Shown: in pieces, positions 7,281 to 14,707 of the stretch
How the letters are laid out: each line of letters starts with the position of its first letter
Numbering within the stretch: position 1 is the first letter of the stretch
Source: Desulfuromusa sp.
Lineage (GTDB): Bacteria > Desulfobacterota > Desulfuromonadia > Desulfuromonadales > Geopsychrobacteraceae
Direction of reading: 5' to 3'
Length of the DNA: 27,338 nt
NCBI GenBank assembly: GCA_021157505.1
Contig: JAGGWI010000211.1
Location: forward strand, 1-27,338
The notes under the pieces: generated by a model
What the model saw: the letters and a program-made list of their open reading frames with translations, nothing else
What the model was told of the DNA's origin: nothing
Database searches by the model: none
Position numbers and translations under genes: made by a program

Positions 7281-8054
7281 CTACTTTCCAAGAAAACTGG
7301 GTTTGCGTTTTTCAATAAAAGCACTCATTCCCTCTTTTTGATCTTCTGTGGAAAAGCACACAGCAAAAGCATCCCGCTCCATTTTACAAGCAGCACTCAA
7401 GTTAACTTCATAACCGGTATCGATCACCTCTTTTGCCATCTGCAGCGCCAACAAACCGGAACTGCAAATTTTTTGCAGTTGTACTAAAACATCATCCTGC
7501 AGAGTTTTCTGCGGGAAAATTTGATTCACTAACCCAATCCGCAGTGCTTCTTCAGCAGCAATCATTTGTCCGGTGAAGAGAATCTCTTTTGCTCGTGATT
7601 TTCCTACCAGTCGCGGCAAACGCTGGGTTCCACCGAAAGCGGGCAACACCCCATAACAGAGTTCGCGAAAACCAAATTGAGCCGTTGTATCGGCGAGAAT
7701 ATAATCACAGGAGAGAGCTATTTCCAAACCAGCTCCGAGTGCATAGCCACTGACCACAGCAAGAACTGGACGCGGGAATTTTTCTATCAGGGAGCACAGT
7801 TGCTGCCCTTTTTCAGCAAAACTAATCGCCTCTAAAGGGGTAAAATGACGGATCTCCTGCAAATCCACTCCAGCAGAAAAATGGCCTTCCGCACCAGTCA
7901 ATAAAACCCCATGGATCTCTTTGTCAGACTGCAAATCTGCAAATTGCTGCCGCAATTCCAGCAACATCTGCGTATTAACAGCATTCAGACAAGCGGGTCT
8001 ATCTAAGTGAATAATGGCAATTGATTCTTTTTTTTCAACCCGTAACATTTTCAT
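7281..8054 (-). CDS. Enoyl-CoA hydratase/isomerase family protein
   Basis: 257 residues from the ATG at 8054-8052, which has AAGAGA 5 nt upstream; a GTG further upstream overlaps the terminator of the tRNA-Arg gene. Crotonase signatures: HFSAGVDLQEI (58-68), ALGAGLEIALSCDYILA (105-121), FRELCYGVLPAFGGTQRLPRLVG (129-151). Both active-site glutamates, Glu111 and Glu131, are present, in contrast to the downstream neighbour. The probable role is hydration or isomerisation of an enoyl-CoA in fatty-acid or aromatic-acid breakdown in the cytoplasm. The exact substrate is unknown. The two genes form a tight pair with no thiolase or dehydrogenase nearby. Confidence 0.88.
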   Translation of the reverse strand: MKMLRVEKKESIAIIHLDRPACLNAVNTQMLLELRQQFADLQSDKEIHGVLLTGAEGHFSAGVDLQEIRHFTPLEAISFAEKGQQLCSLIEKFPRPVLAVVSGYALGAGLEIALSCDYILADTTAQFGFRELCYGVLPAFGGTQRLPRLVGKSRAKEILFTGQMIAAEEALRIGLVNQIFPQKTLQDDVLVQLQKICSSGLLALQMAKEVIDTGYEVNLSAACKMERDAFAVCFSTEDQKEGMSAFIEKRKPSFLGK

Positions 8055-8076
8055 ACTTTCTCTTAAAATCACTGCA

Positions 8077-8110
8077 AAAAAAGAGCTGAAATAAATTACA
8101 GCTCTTTTTT
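8077..8110 (-). terminator. Rho-independent terminator of tRNA-Arg
   Basis: A 12-bp perfect stem AAAAAAGAGCTG / CAGCTCTTTTTT (8077-8088 with 8099-8110) is followed on the minus strand by a T run. It begins 6 nt beyond the tRNA 3' end and ends about 22 nt before the crotonase start codon. The A/T symmetry would allow bidirectional action. Confidence 0.9.
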
Positions 8111-8116
8111 AAATAT

Positions 8117-8193
8117 TGGCGACCCCGGGAGGATTCGAACCTCCGACAATCACCTTAGGAGGGTGCCGCTCTATCCAGCTGAGCTACGGGGCC
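8117..8193 (-). tRNA. tRNA-Arg (anticodon CCT)
   Basis: The 77-nt minus-strand cloverleaf includes an encoded CCA. The acceptor stem is GGCCCCG/CGGGGTC, the D arm GCTCAGCTGGATAGAGC, the anticodon loop CTCCTAA with CCT at 34-36, and the T arm CGGAGGTTCGAATCCTCCC. It reads AGG codons. The anticodon stem has one mismatched outer pair. Confidence 0.93.
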
Positions 8194-8250
8194 ATGGAAA
8201 TGCTTATGTCTTTCACCTGACAAGTATCAAAACTGTCACCTGAGAATCAA

Positions 8251-8766
8251 TTAAAATTTCAACAAACTGTAAACTTTACCCGCAGGCAGCTTGCTCCGGC
8301 CATCAAGAAATTCCAATTCGGCCATAAAGGCACACTCATAGATCTCCACCCCCATTTTTTCTACCAGTTCAACAACGGCTGCCATGGTTCCGCCAGTTGC
8401 CAACAGGTCATCGGCAATAATAATCCGATCACCATTCTGGAAGGCATCTTCATGAATTTCCAGGGTATCAGTCCCATATTCAAGTTCATAACTGATGCTG
8501 CGGGTTTGAAAGGGGAGTTTTCCTGGTTTACGTACCAGAGTAATACCTGTTCCCAACTTATATGCTAAAGCGGCTCCAAGGATAAAACCACGTGCTTCAA
8601 TTCCAACGATCTGGTCGATCTTTTCACCAATATAACGGTGAGCCAGAAGATCAACCATACGCTGAAAACTTTTTGCATCAGATAATAAAGTTGTAATATC
8701 TTTAAACACAACTCCCTTTTTAGGAAAGTCGGGGATATCACGGATAATCTGCTTCAACTCATCCAT
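8251..8766 (-). CDS. apt: Adenine phosphoribosyltransferase
   Basis: 171 residues, the standard length. The enzyme salvages adenine with PRPP to make AMP in the cytoplasm. The PRPP-binding motif RIIIADDLLATGGTMAAV is at about 113-130. The N-terminal DIPDFPKKGVVFKDITTLL and GIEARGFILGAALAYKL are characteristic of Apt rather than of other phosphoribosyltransferases. GGAG stands 7 nt before the ATG. It follows rpoS by 52 nt; that gap holds only a 6-bp hairpin without a T-run, so read-through from rpoS is possible. Confidence 0.96.
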   Translation of the reverse strand: MDELKQIIRDIPDFPKKGVVFKDITTLLSDAKSFQRMVDLLAHRYIGEKIDQIVGIEARGFILGAALAYKLGTGITLVRKPGKLPFQTRSISYELEYGTDTLEIHEDAFQNGDRIIIADDLLATGGTMAAVVELVEKMGVEIYECAFMAELEFLDGRSKLPAGKVYSLLKF

Positions 8767-8818
8767 TTATAAGCTCCATATTTGAACCTGATTCGATATT
8801 CACAGGTTGAGTTAAAAG

Positions 8819-9745
8819 TTATTGGGCTGTTTCATCTGGCAGACACTTCTCCATAGATTTCTTCAATTTAGCCAGACTCTTTGCTTCAATTTGCCGAATT
8901 CGTTCCCGCGTCACCCCAAATTTCTTCCCTATGGTATCAAGGGTTTGCGGATCACGATCTTCAAGACCGAAGCGTAGCGCAAGAATTTCACGCTCATTCT
9001 CATTCAGCTCTGCCATCCATTCCTGAACCCGGGCAAAACGATCCAGATCTTCAATTTTACTGGCAGAGTCAACAAGTTTTGTGTCTTCAATAGTATCAAT
9101 CAGACTATAATCACTGCTTTCACCTAAGGGGTGCTCTATTGAATAGGTTTTCTTAACTAAAACCATCATCCGCCGAACGTGGCTGACATCTGTACCCATA
9201 GCAGCTGCAATTTCTTCCACCTCTGGATCACGCTTTAATCGTTGCACCAGTTCCCGACTGATTTTAACCAGTTTATTGATATCATCAGCGACATGAACCG
9301 GCAGACGAATAGTCCGGCTCTGATTGACAATAGAACGTTCTATCGATTGGCGGATCCACCAGGTTGCATAGGTAGAAAAACGACACCCTTTGCTGACTTT
9401 AAACTTTTCAACCGCCTTGATCAGCCCCATATTCCCCTCTTCGATCAAATCGAGGAAAGGTAGACCACGGTCCATATATCGTTTGGCGATTTTAACCACC
9501 AGCCGCAGATTTGATTCAATCATACGCTCTCTGGCAGCGGCATCACCTTCGGCAATCAAACCGGCAAGTTCCCGTTCGTCTTCAGCCGTCAGCAGTTGAC
9601 TTTTTTTAATTTCCTGCAGATAAAGCTTAATTGCATCGGCTGTTGCAGGTTCAGCAGCAGCGAAGGTATTTTCTTCACTTGATTGTTTATTGTTCTCACC
9701 CTTATGTTTAGCAGCTCTCTTTTTGTTTGAGCTTGAACTATCCAT
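8819..9745 (-). CDS. rpoS: RNA polymerase sigma factor RpoS
   Basis: 308 residues from the ATG at 9745-9743, which has GGAGG 5 nt upstream; a longer reading into nlpD lacks a ribosome site. A short, hydrophilic N terminus replaces sigma-70 region 1.1. Region 1.2 is near 36-66 (ADAIKLYLQEIKKSQLLT), region 2 near 75-145 (NLRLVVKIAKRYMDRG, DLIEEGNMGLIKAVEKF, FSTYATWWIRQSI), region 3 near 150-215, and region 4 at the C terminus (LALRFGL, TLDTIGKKFGVTRERIRQIEAKSLAKLKK). The size and the pcm-nlpD-rpoS order identify it as RpoS rather than RpoD or RpoH. It directs transcription in stationary phase and stress. Confidence 0.94.
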   Translation of the reverse strand: MDSSSSNKKRAAKHKGENNKQSSEENTFAAAEPATADAIKLYLQEIKKSQLLTAEDERELAGLIAEGDAAARERMIESNLRLVVKIAKRYMDRGLPFLDLIEEGNMGLIKAVEKFKVSKGCRFSTYATWWIRQSIERSIVNQSRTIRLPVHVADDINKLVKISRELVQRLKRDPEVEEIAAAMGTDVSHVRRMMVLVKKTYSIEHPLGESSDYSLIDTIEDTKLVDSASKIEDLDRFARVQEWMAELNENEREILALRFGLEDRDPQTLDTIGKKFGVTRERIRQIEAKSLAKLKKSMEKCLPDETAQ

Positions 9746-9803
9746 ACAGACCTCCACAACAACTCGATAACACTCAATTGTACAATTTAAAGGGGCAGAA
9801 ATA

Positions 9804-10568
9804 TCAAGGCAAGTATAAAATCGGGTTGACCGCGACCTTCCCTTTGCGAACCTCAAAATGGAGCCGCGGATGACCTCCTGCTGGCGGGGTTCCAGACAGG
9901 GCAATACGCTCGCCTTTACTCACAAAATCCCCCTGCCTGACGATATTTTTTCGGTTAAAGCCATACACCGTAAACAGGTCATTTTCATGTTGCAGAATAA
10001 TGAGATGTGCATATCCTTTGACACCATCGCCACTGTAAATTACTTTACCTGCCTCTGCTGCGGTAACATTACTTCCTTCTCGTACCGCTATTTCTATCCC
10101 TTTACCACCACCAGTTTTTGCTTGTTTACTGAAAGAACGAACAATTTTCCCACGTACCGGCCACTGTAGTTTTTTAACCTGCGTCGCCGTTGTTTTCCTC
10201 AATAACGGGGCTTTTGCTTTGGTTACAACAGGTTTTGGTTTTTCAATCTTTGATTGTTGCCTGACAGGTTGTGTTACTTTTTTCTGCTTTGGTGCAGTAA
10301 CAGTCTTAGTTGATTTTTTCGGTTTTATGACCTGAACCTGCAAGACTCGATCGGCACCTGGAATATAGAGACGCGTACCTATCGGCATTTGTGAAGGATT
10401 TGAAATGCCATTTACACGGGCCAGATAAGTTTCGTTAATATCGTAAGTACGGCTGATTCGATACAAGGTTTGACCGGGCTTAACAGTATGGTAGATACCT
10501 GCTTCACAAGCACTCAAAAAGAGGCAGCCGCCGCCGATCAGAAGCAAGAATATTATCCGTATTTTCAT
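9804..10568 (-). CDS. nlpD: NlpD-like lipoprotein (LysM plus degenerate M23/LytM)
   Basis: 254 residues from the ATG at 10568-10566. Residues 1-21 are a lipoprotein signal with lipobox LSAC (Cys21). A LysM domain follows at about 25-70 (YHTVKPGQTLYRISRTYD...YIPG), then a Lys/Pro/Gln-rich linker, then an M23 domain from about residue 140. The metal-binding residues are lost: the HxGxD position reads GGGKGIEIA and the YxH position reads YGFN, while the last LHFEV is kept. This matches the pattern of E. coli NlpD, an outer-membrane activator of amidase AmiC rather than an enzyme; the role here is inferred by analogy. The start lacks an SD and overlaps the stop of a 27-codon upstream ORF. rpoS begins 58 nt downstream. 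Confidence 0.9.
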   Translation of the reverse strand: MKIRIIFLLLIGGGCLFLSACEAGIYHTVKPGQTLYRISRTYDINETYLARVNGISNPSQMPIGTRLYIPGADRVLQVQVIKPKKSTKTVTAPKQKKVTQPVRQQSKIEKPKPVVTKAKAPLLRKTTATQVKKLQWPVRGKIVRSFSKQAKTGGGKGIEIAVREGSNVTAAEAGKVIYSGDGVKGYAHLIILQHENDLFTVYGFNRKNIVRQGDFVSKGERIALSGTPPAGGHPRLHFEVRKGKVAVNPILYLP

Positions 10569-10651
10569 TACAGAATTCGCAATCGACAGCAAGTCTGTCG
10601 AATAAAGTTTGGCCTGCAAGCTGGTGTAGTTTTTGAGAAAACATGCGACAT
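10568..10651 (-). CDS. Possible 27-residue leader ORF coupled to nlpD
   Basis: ATG at 10651-10649 is preceded by AGGGG with 5-nt spacing. The 27-codon reading (MSHVFSKTTPACRPNFIRQ...RIL) ends in TAA, whose last base is the first base of the nlpD ATG (TAATG). The peptide has no recognised domain and contains three Cys and several Arg. nlpD itself has no visible ribosome site, so the short ORF could deliver ribosomes to it by termination-reinitiation. It may be a translation relay with no functional peptide, or chance. Confidence 0.4.
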   Translation of the reverse strand: MSHVFSKTTPACRPNFIRQTCCRLRIL

Positions 10652-10752
10652 GTCTACCCCTGTAAACTATAGCAATGCCTGAGGATGATTTTCAATCACC
10701 CGAGGAGCCAGAAGAAAAACTGGAAGATTTGCGTTTAAAATAAACATGGCAG

Positions 10753-11391
10753 CTACCAACCCTGTTCACCAATCAGGGGAACAAAGCGACACCCCATCAA
10801 CTGTTGCCGCTCAAAATGATTTTCATTTTTGCGGATGATCCGAATCAAAATTTGCTCTTCTCTATCCCCTACCGGCAACACCAGTTTCCCGCCAATATCG
10901 AGTTGATCCAAATATTTTTGCGGTACGTCTGGAGACCCGGCAGCGACCAGAATTCCAGAAAATGGTGCCTGATCTTTCCAACCTACCGTCCCGTCACCAA
11001 TTTTAATATTGATATTGCTCAGTTGCAGCTGGTCAAGAATTTTCCGCGCACGACCAGCAAGAACAGCAATTCGTTCTATAGAATAGACTCGCTTGACTAA
11101 CTTTGACAAGATAGCGGTCTGATATCCAGAACCGGTTCCAATCTCCAGAATCCGCTCATCCCCTTGCAACTCAAGAGCAGCAGTCATCGCTGCAACCATA
11201 TAAGGTTGAGAAATAGTCTGTTTTTCACCGATTGGTAGCGAAGCATCACCGTAGGCATGACTTTGCAAACCCGCCTCAACAAATAAGTGCCGCGGAATCG
11301 TCAACATTGCATCAATGACCCGCTGATCGTCAATCCCTCGTGCCTTGATCTGTTGCTCTACCATGCGCCGTCTGGCAATAGAATAATCCAT
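10753..11391 (-). CDS. pcm: Protein-L-isoaspartate O-methyltransferase
   Basis: 212 residues from the ATG at 11391-11389. An ATG 12 codons upstream is possible, but family members begin close to MDYSIARRRMVEQQI. The SAM motif ILEIGTGSGYQTAIL is at 81-95, and the substrate-site segment SLPIGEKQTISQPYMVA at 51-67. Pcm methylates isoaspartyl residues so that aged proteins can revert, a cytoplasmic repair role linked to stationary phase. It sits in the conserved pcm-nlpD-rpoS order, but a 184-nt spacer separates it from nlpD and surE is missing. The start codon shares one base with the stop of the 44-codon ORF upstream (TGATG) and has no SD of its own. Confidence 0.94.
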   Translation of the reverse strand: MDYSIARRRMVEQQIKARGIDDQRVIDAMLTIPRHLFVEAGLQSHAYGDASLPIGEKQTISQPYMVAAMTAALELQGDERILEIGTGSGYQTAILSKLVKRVYSIERIAVLAGRARKILDQLQLSNINIKIGDGTVGWKDQAPFSGILVAAGSPDVPQKYLDQLDIGGKLVLPVGDREEQILIRIIRKNENHFERQQLMGCRFVPLIGEQGW

Positions 11392-11525
11392 CAGCAGGCA
11401 CCGAAGATAGGGTTGAACGACCAGCATTCCATTGCATTGTTAACTTTTTCAGGGGTCATATTTGTGCACCACGGGATAACCAGAGCGTACTTCGTCATCG
11501 GTACTAAAAAATGACAAATACTCAT
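11391..11525 (-). CDS. 44-codon ORF linking merR to pcm; no known family
   Basis: The ATG at 11525-11523 shares one base with the merR stop (TAATG), and the TGA at the other end shares one base with the pcm ATG (TGATG). The predicted peptide (MSICHFLVPMTKYALVIPW... ending FNPIFGAC) has four cysteines (residues 4, 20, 34 and 44), a short hydrophobic patch at about 13-19, and no domain that I recognise. It is not a fragment of SurE that I can identify. The double one-base overlaps suggest translational coupling through the cluster. A chance open frame is the alternative. Confidence 0.35.
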   Translation of the reverse strand: MSICHFLVPMTKYALVIPWCTNMTPEKVNNAMECWSFNPIFGAC

Positions 11526-11878
11526 TATTCAAGGTCTGAATTAAGTAAGTAGCTACGGAGTCGGATGAGGTCAGTTTTGATCTCAATGAGAGTTTTTTCT
11601 GGAGAATGGGAGGGATTCAACGGCAAATGAAGTTGTTTATCCACCTGCATTTTCTTACGAGCACCAGCTATGGTGAAACCCTGCCGATAAAGTAACTCTT
11701 TTATCAACTGGGCGGTTTCAACATCCTTACGCCGATAAAGCCTCTGATTGGAACGGCTTTTAACCGGCTGCAGAATTGAAAATTCTGTTTCCCAGTAGCG
11801 CAATACGTGGGTTTTTAGTTGCAGCAACGCTGCAACTTCACCGATCTTAAAATAGAGCTTATCGGGTATTTGGGGCAC
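11525..11878 (-). CDS. MerR-type transcriptional regulator, short form
   Basis: 117 residues. A winged-helix MerR DNA-binding domain occupies about residues 8-78 (YFKIGEVAALLQLKTHVLRYWETEF, then NQRLYRRKDVETAQLIKELL and GFTIAGARKKM). The C-terminal tail is short and has no metal-binding cysteines or ligand domain, so the signal is unknown. Small MerR proteins of this kind commonly follow ihfA in this lineage. Translation starts at GTG (11878-11876) with at best a weak GAGC ribosome site. It lies 18 nt after ihfA and its stop overlaps the next small ORF. Confidence 0.88.
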   Translation of the reverse strand: MPQIPDKLYFKIGEVAALLQLKTHVLRYWETEFSILQPVKSRSNQRLYRRKDVETAQLIKELLYRQGFTIAGARKKMQVDKQLHLPLNPSHSPEKTLIEIKTDLIRLRSYLLNSDLE

Positions 11879-11896
11879 CAGTTCAGCTCGACATAA

Positions 11897-12178
11897 TTAA
11901 GGGGTTTCGTTAATGGCAACCTTAAGCACTTGACTCGGCTTAAATGTCAAAATCTTCCGGGCAGAAATTTCAATTTCGCATCCGGTCTGCGGATTTCTAC
12001 CCCGTCGGGAAGCTTTTTCTTTGACAACAAAATTACCAAAACCGGCAATCTTGATCTTCTCACCTTGCTCCAAGGTAGATTTCATCAAGTCAAAAACCAT
12101 CTCAACAATGGCTGCTGATTCTTTCTTGGAAAAACCGGTGGTCAGGTAAACACTTTCAATAAGATCTGCTTTGGTCAT
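11897..12178 (-). CDS. ihfA: Integration host factor alpha subunit
   Basis: 93 residues. It has the HU/IHF fold: MTKADLIESVYLTTGFSKKES at the N terminus, GEKIKIAGFGNFVVKEKASR, and the DNA-intercalating beta-arm with RRGRNPQTGCEIEI at about 58-71 including the key Pro. IHF-alpha pairs with IHF-beta and bends DNA in the nucleoid. The position directly after pheT is the classical one for ihfA and supports this call over HU. A strong ribosome site (GGGAGGG) precedes the ATG, and a good promoter lies in the 99-nt gap after pheT. Confidence 0.95.
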   Translation of the reverse strand: MTKADLIESVYLTTGFSKKESAAIVEMVFDLMKSTLEQGEKIKIAGFGNFVVKEKASRRGRNPQTGCEIEISARKILTFKPSQVLKVAINETP

Positions 12179-12242
12179 GATCCCTCCCGCTAAAGCCTGA
12201 TATGCGTTATATGGAGTCTACTATCTATCTGATTTTTCTAGA

Positions 12243-12271
12243 TTTATACCATACAGATTATGAGTCTGCAA
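12243..12271 (-). promoter_or_regulatory. Promoter for ihfA-merR
   Basis: On the minus strand, TTGCAG (12271-12266) and TATAAA (12248-12243) are 17 bp apart, and TGG directly before the -10 gives an extended -10. The pair lies in the gap after pheT, about 65 nt before the ihfA start. This lets ihfA-merR and the downstream cluster be transcribed apart from pheST. Confidence 0.65.
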
Positions 12272-12277
12272 GGTCAA

Positions 12278-14686
12278 TCAGCGAATTTCTGCTCCCAGTA
12301 AATGGCAGAGAGAACGAACTAGCTTGTCATGGGACTTACTGACTTCTACTTCGGTTAAGGTTTTTTCCAGATCTCGATAACAAACCCGGATAGCCAGACT
12401 CTTCTTTCCCGCAGGAACACCCTTGCCAGTATACAGGTCAAAAATAGTTGCACTTTCAACAAATCTGACTTTGCTCCTGTTGACAATATCCATAACCTGA
12501 TCAGCCGAAATTGCTTCATCCAGAAGTAGTGCACTGTCACGTTTAACATCAGGAAAACGGGATAACGGTTTAAACTGTGCGTGCGTGCCAGCTGTAGCAA
12601 TGATACTTTCAACATCGAGCTCAAATAAATATACCGGCTGGTCAATAGCAAACCGGGTTAAAACTTCGGGGTGAATTTCGCCAAGAAAACCTAGTAACTG
12701 TTTGCCAAACATCAAACGACAAGATTTACCTGGATGCAAATAGGGTTGAGAAACGTTTGCATCAAAAGAAACGTTATCAATATTCACCTTGGCAAGTATT
12801 TTCTCAACGACACCTTTAATATCGTAGAAATCAACGGCAGCTGAAGATTGCGACCACCCTTCTGGCTCGCGTTGCCCAGACATGATAGCTGTCAGGGATA
12901 ATGGTTCACTAGATTGACCATTTTCTGGCTGAGTCAAAAAGATTGGCCGCAACTCAAACAAGCTTAAATCAGAGCTACGGTAGTTCAAATTACGGGCAAC
13001 CGTTTCCAGCAAACTGGGCACCAGACTGGTGCGCATAACTGACTGATCTTCTGACAGCGGATTTAAGATTTTTACTTGCACTGAGCGGCTATCAGCTGCT
13101 GTAACTCCGATTTTTTCCAAACTGTCAGCAGCAACAAATGAGTAATTCATTGCCTCTGAAAATCCGGCAGCAACAATAGCTTGACGGAGAGTTTTTTGCA
13201 GCAATTGACGCAGTGGTGGCAATTGCGCATCAACGGTACCGACCGGCATAGTGACTGGGATTTGATCATAACCATAAAGTCTGGCGACCTCTTCAATCAA
13301 ATCGACTTCACGCTCAAGGTCAGGGCGAAAGCTTGGTACTTTGACCTGCAAACAGTCAGAACAATTGCCAGTCTGAGTTTGTAACCCAATTGATTCAAAC
13401 ATTTTTTGAATATTGTCACAATCAACCGGGATATCGAGTAAATTCTTTGCTTTTGTGGCACTGATTTCAAGGATAACCGGATCGAGTTGCCGTGGATAAA
13501 TATCAATTATTCCAGATAAGACCTGTCCACCGGCTAACTCGGCAATCAAACTGGCAGCTCGATCAAGCGCGACTGGAATCATATCAATATCTGCACCACG
13601 CTCAAACCGATGCGATGATTCGGTATGCAAACCATACCTTTTACTGGTCCGCCTGATCATTGTTGGGTTGAAGTATGCGGCTTCCAACAGAATGGTATCG
13701 GTATTATCCTTCACCTCAGAATCAAGCCCCCCCATGACCCCGGCCAGAGCAACAGATTGCTGCCCATCACAGATCATCAGATCATCAGCGGTCAAAGAGT
13801 GCTCCTGATTATCCAGGGTCTTAAACTTTTCATCTTGCTGGGCAGATTTAACGACAATTTTTTGACCCTGCAAAAATCTAAAATCAAAAGCATGCAAAGG
13901 ATGACCAAGTTCCATCATCACATAGTTGGTAACATCCACAACATTATTAATTGAACGCATTCCCACAGCTTCCAACCGTCGAACCATCCAGTCGGGAGAG
14001 GGGCCAATCTTTATATTTTTGATCATTCGTGCTGCATAACGGGGACACCCCTCGCTATTTTCAATAACGACAGAGGCCTGTTGTTCAATCGAATCGGCAG
14101 CTTCACTGATTTGAGATACTGGCAATTTCAATTTCTGACCACACAGGGCAGCAACCTCCCTGGCAACTCCAACCACACTGAGGCAGTCAGGTCGATTGGG
14201 TGTCAGACCAATTTCAATTTGAAAATCTTTTAACCCAAGAGCTTCAAAAACTGGTTGTCCCAGAGGTAAACCGGGTGGAAGGATCATAATTCCGGGAGAA
14301 TCTTCCGCCAGAGCCAACTCCTTTTCTGAACAGAGCATTCCCTGTGATACCTGACCCCGAATCTTGGATTTTTTGATTTTAAAATCACCCGGCAAAACTG
14401 AACCCGGCTGTGCCAAGGCGATGAGATCACCGGTTTTATGATTAGTTGCACCACAAACCACCTGGACAACCTCGGTACCATTATTAACCTGACAAACAGT
14501 TAAGCGATCAGCATCTGGATGGTGCTCAACCGATTCCAGCTTGGCAACAATAACCGCATCAAGATGACCACCAATTTCTTCAAGCGCATCGACTTCAAGA
14601 CCAATCATTGTCAATTGATCGCAAAGCTCTTGCGGGGCATATTGAAAATCTACAAATTCTTTCAACCAGTTATAAGTTACTATCAT
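12278..14686 (-). CDS. pheT: Phenylalanyl-tRNA synthetase beta subunit
   Basis: 802 residues, standard for the bacterial beta chain. Domains in order: an N-terminal region, an EMAP-like tRNA-binding fold at about 40-150 (VIVAKLESVEHHPDADRLTVCQV, GDLIALAQPGSVLPG), B3/B4 editing region at about 210-380 (MRSINNVVDVTNYVMMELGHPLHAFD), B5 at about 400-475, a catalytic-like core at about 480-690, and an anticodon-binding FDX-ACB domain at the C terminus (KPLSRFPDVKRDSALLLDE). With PheS it forms the alpha2-beta2 enzyme charging tRNA-Phe. It starts 21 nt after pheS; AAGGA lies about 9 nt before the ATG. Confidence 0.97.
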   Translation of the reverse strand: MIVTYNWLKEFVDFQYAPQELCDQLTMIGLEVDALEEIGGHLDAVIVAKLESVEHHPDADRLTVCQVNNGTEVVQVVCGATNHKTGDLIALAQPGSVLPGDFKIKKSKIRGQVSQGMLCSEKELALAEDSPGIMILPPGLPLGQPVFEALGLKDFQIEIGLTPNRPDCLSVVGVAREVAALCGQKLKLPVSQISEAADSIEQQASVVIENSEGCPRYAARMIKNIKIGPSPDWMVRRLEAVGMRSINNVVDVTNYVMMELGHPLHAFDFRFLQGQKIVVKSAQQDEKFKTLDNQEHSLTADDLMICDGQQSVALAGVMGGLDSEVKDNTDTILLEAAYFNPTMIRRTSKRYGLHTESSHRFERGADIDMIPVALDRAASLIAELAGGQVLSGIIDIYPRQLDPVILEISATKAKNLLDIPVDCDNIQKMFESIGLQTQTGNCSDCLQVKVPSFRPDLEREVDLIEEVARLYGYDQIPVTMPVGTVDAQLPPLRQLLQKTLRQAIVAAGFSEAMNYSFVAADSLEKIGVTAADSRSVQVKILNPLSEDQSVMRTSLVPSLLETVARNLNYRSSDLSLFELRPIFLTQPENGQSSEPLSLTAIMSGQREPEGWSQSSAAVDFYDIKGVVEKILAKVNIDNVSFDANVSQPYLHPGKSCRLMFGKQLLGFLGEIHPEVLTRFAIDQPVYLFELDVESIIATAGTHAQFKPLSRFPDVKRDSALLLDEAISADQVMDIVNRSKVRFVESATIFDLYTGKGVPAGKKSLAIRVCYRDLEKTLTEVEVSKSHDKLVRSLCHLLGAEIR

Positions 14687-14707
14687 CTATTGTAATCCTT
14701 ACCAAGT

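Noticed and set aside
8767..8818. Terminator between rpoS and apt
   Set aside because: Only a 6-bp AACCTG/CAGGTT stem with a long loop and no T-run; too weak to call.
9746..9904. N-terminal extension of RpoS to 361 residues
   Set aside because: It would overlap nlpD extensively and has no ribosome site. GGAGG stands just before the ATG at 9745.
10675..10743. Plus-strand 22-codon acidic frame (MPEDDFQSPEEPEEKLEDLRL...) in the pcm-nlpD spacer
   Set aside because: The composition looks protein-like, but it has no ribosome site or promoter, is very short and opposes all neighbours. It may be a decayed remnant. Not annotated.
11428..11524. Remnant of surE
   Set aside because: None of the three minus-strand frames shows SurE motifs, such as the N-terminal NDDG segment. 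Loss or relocation is possible, but no remnant can be supported.
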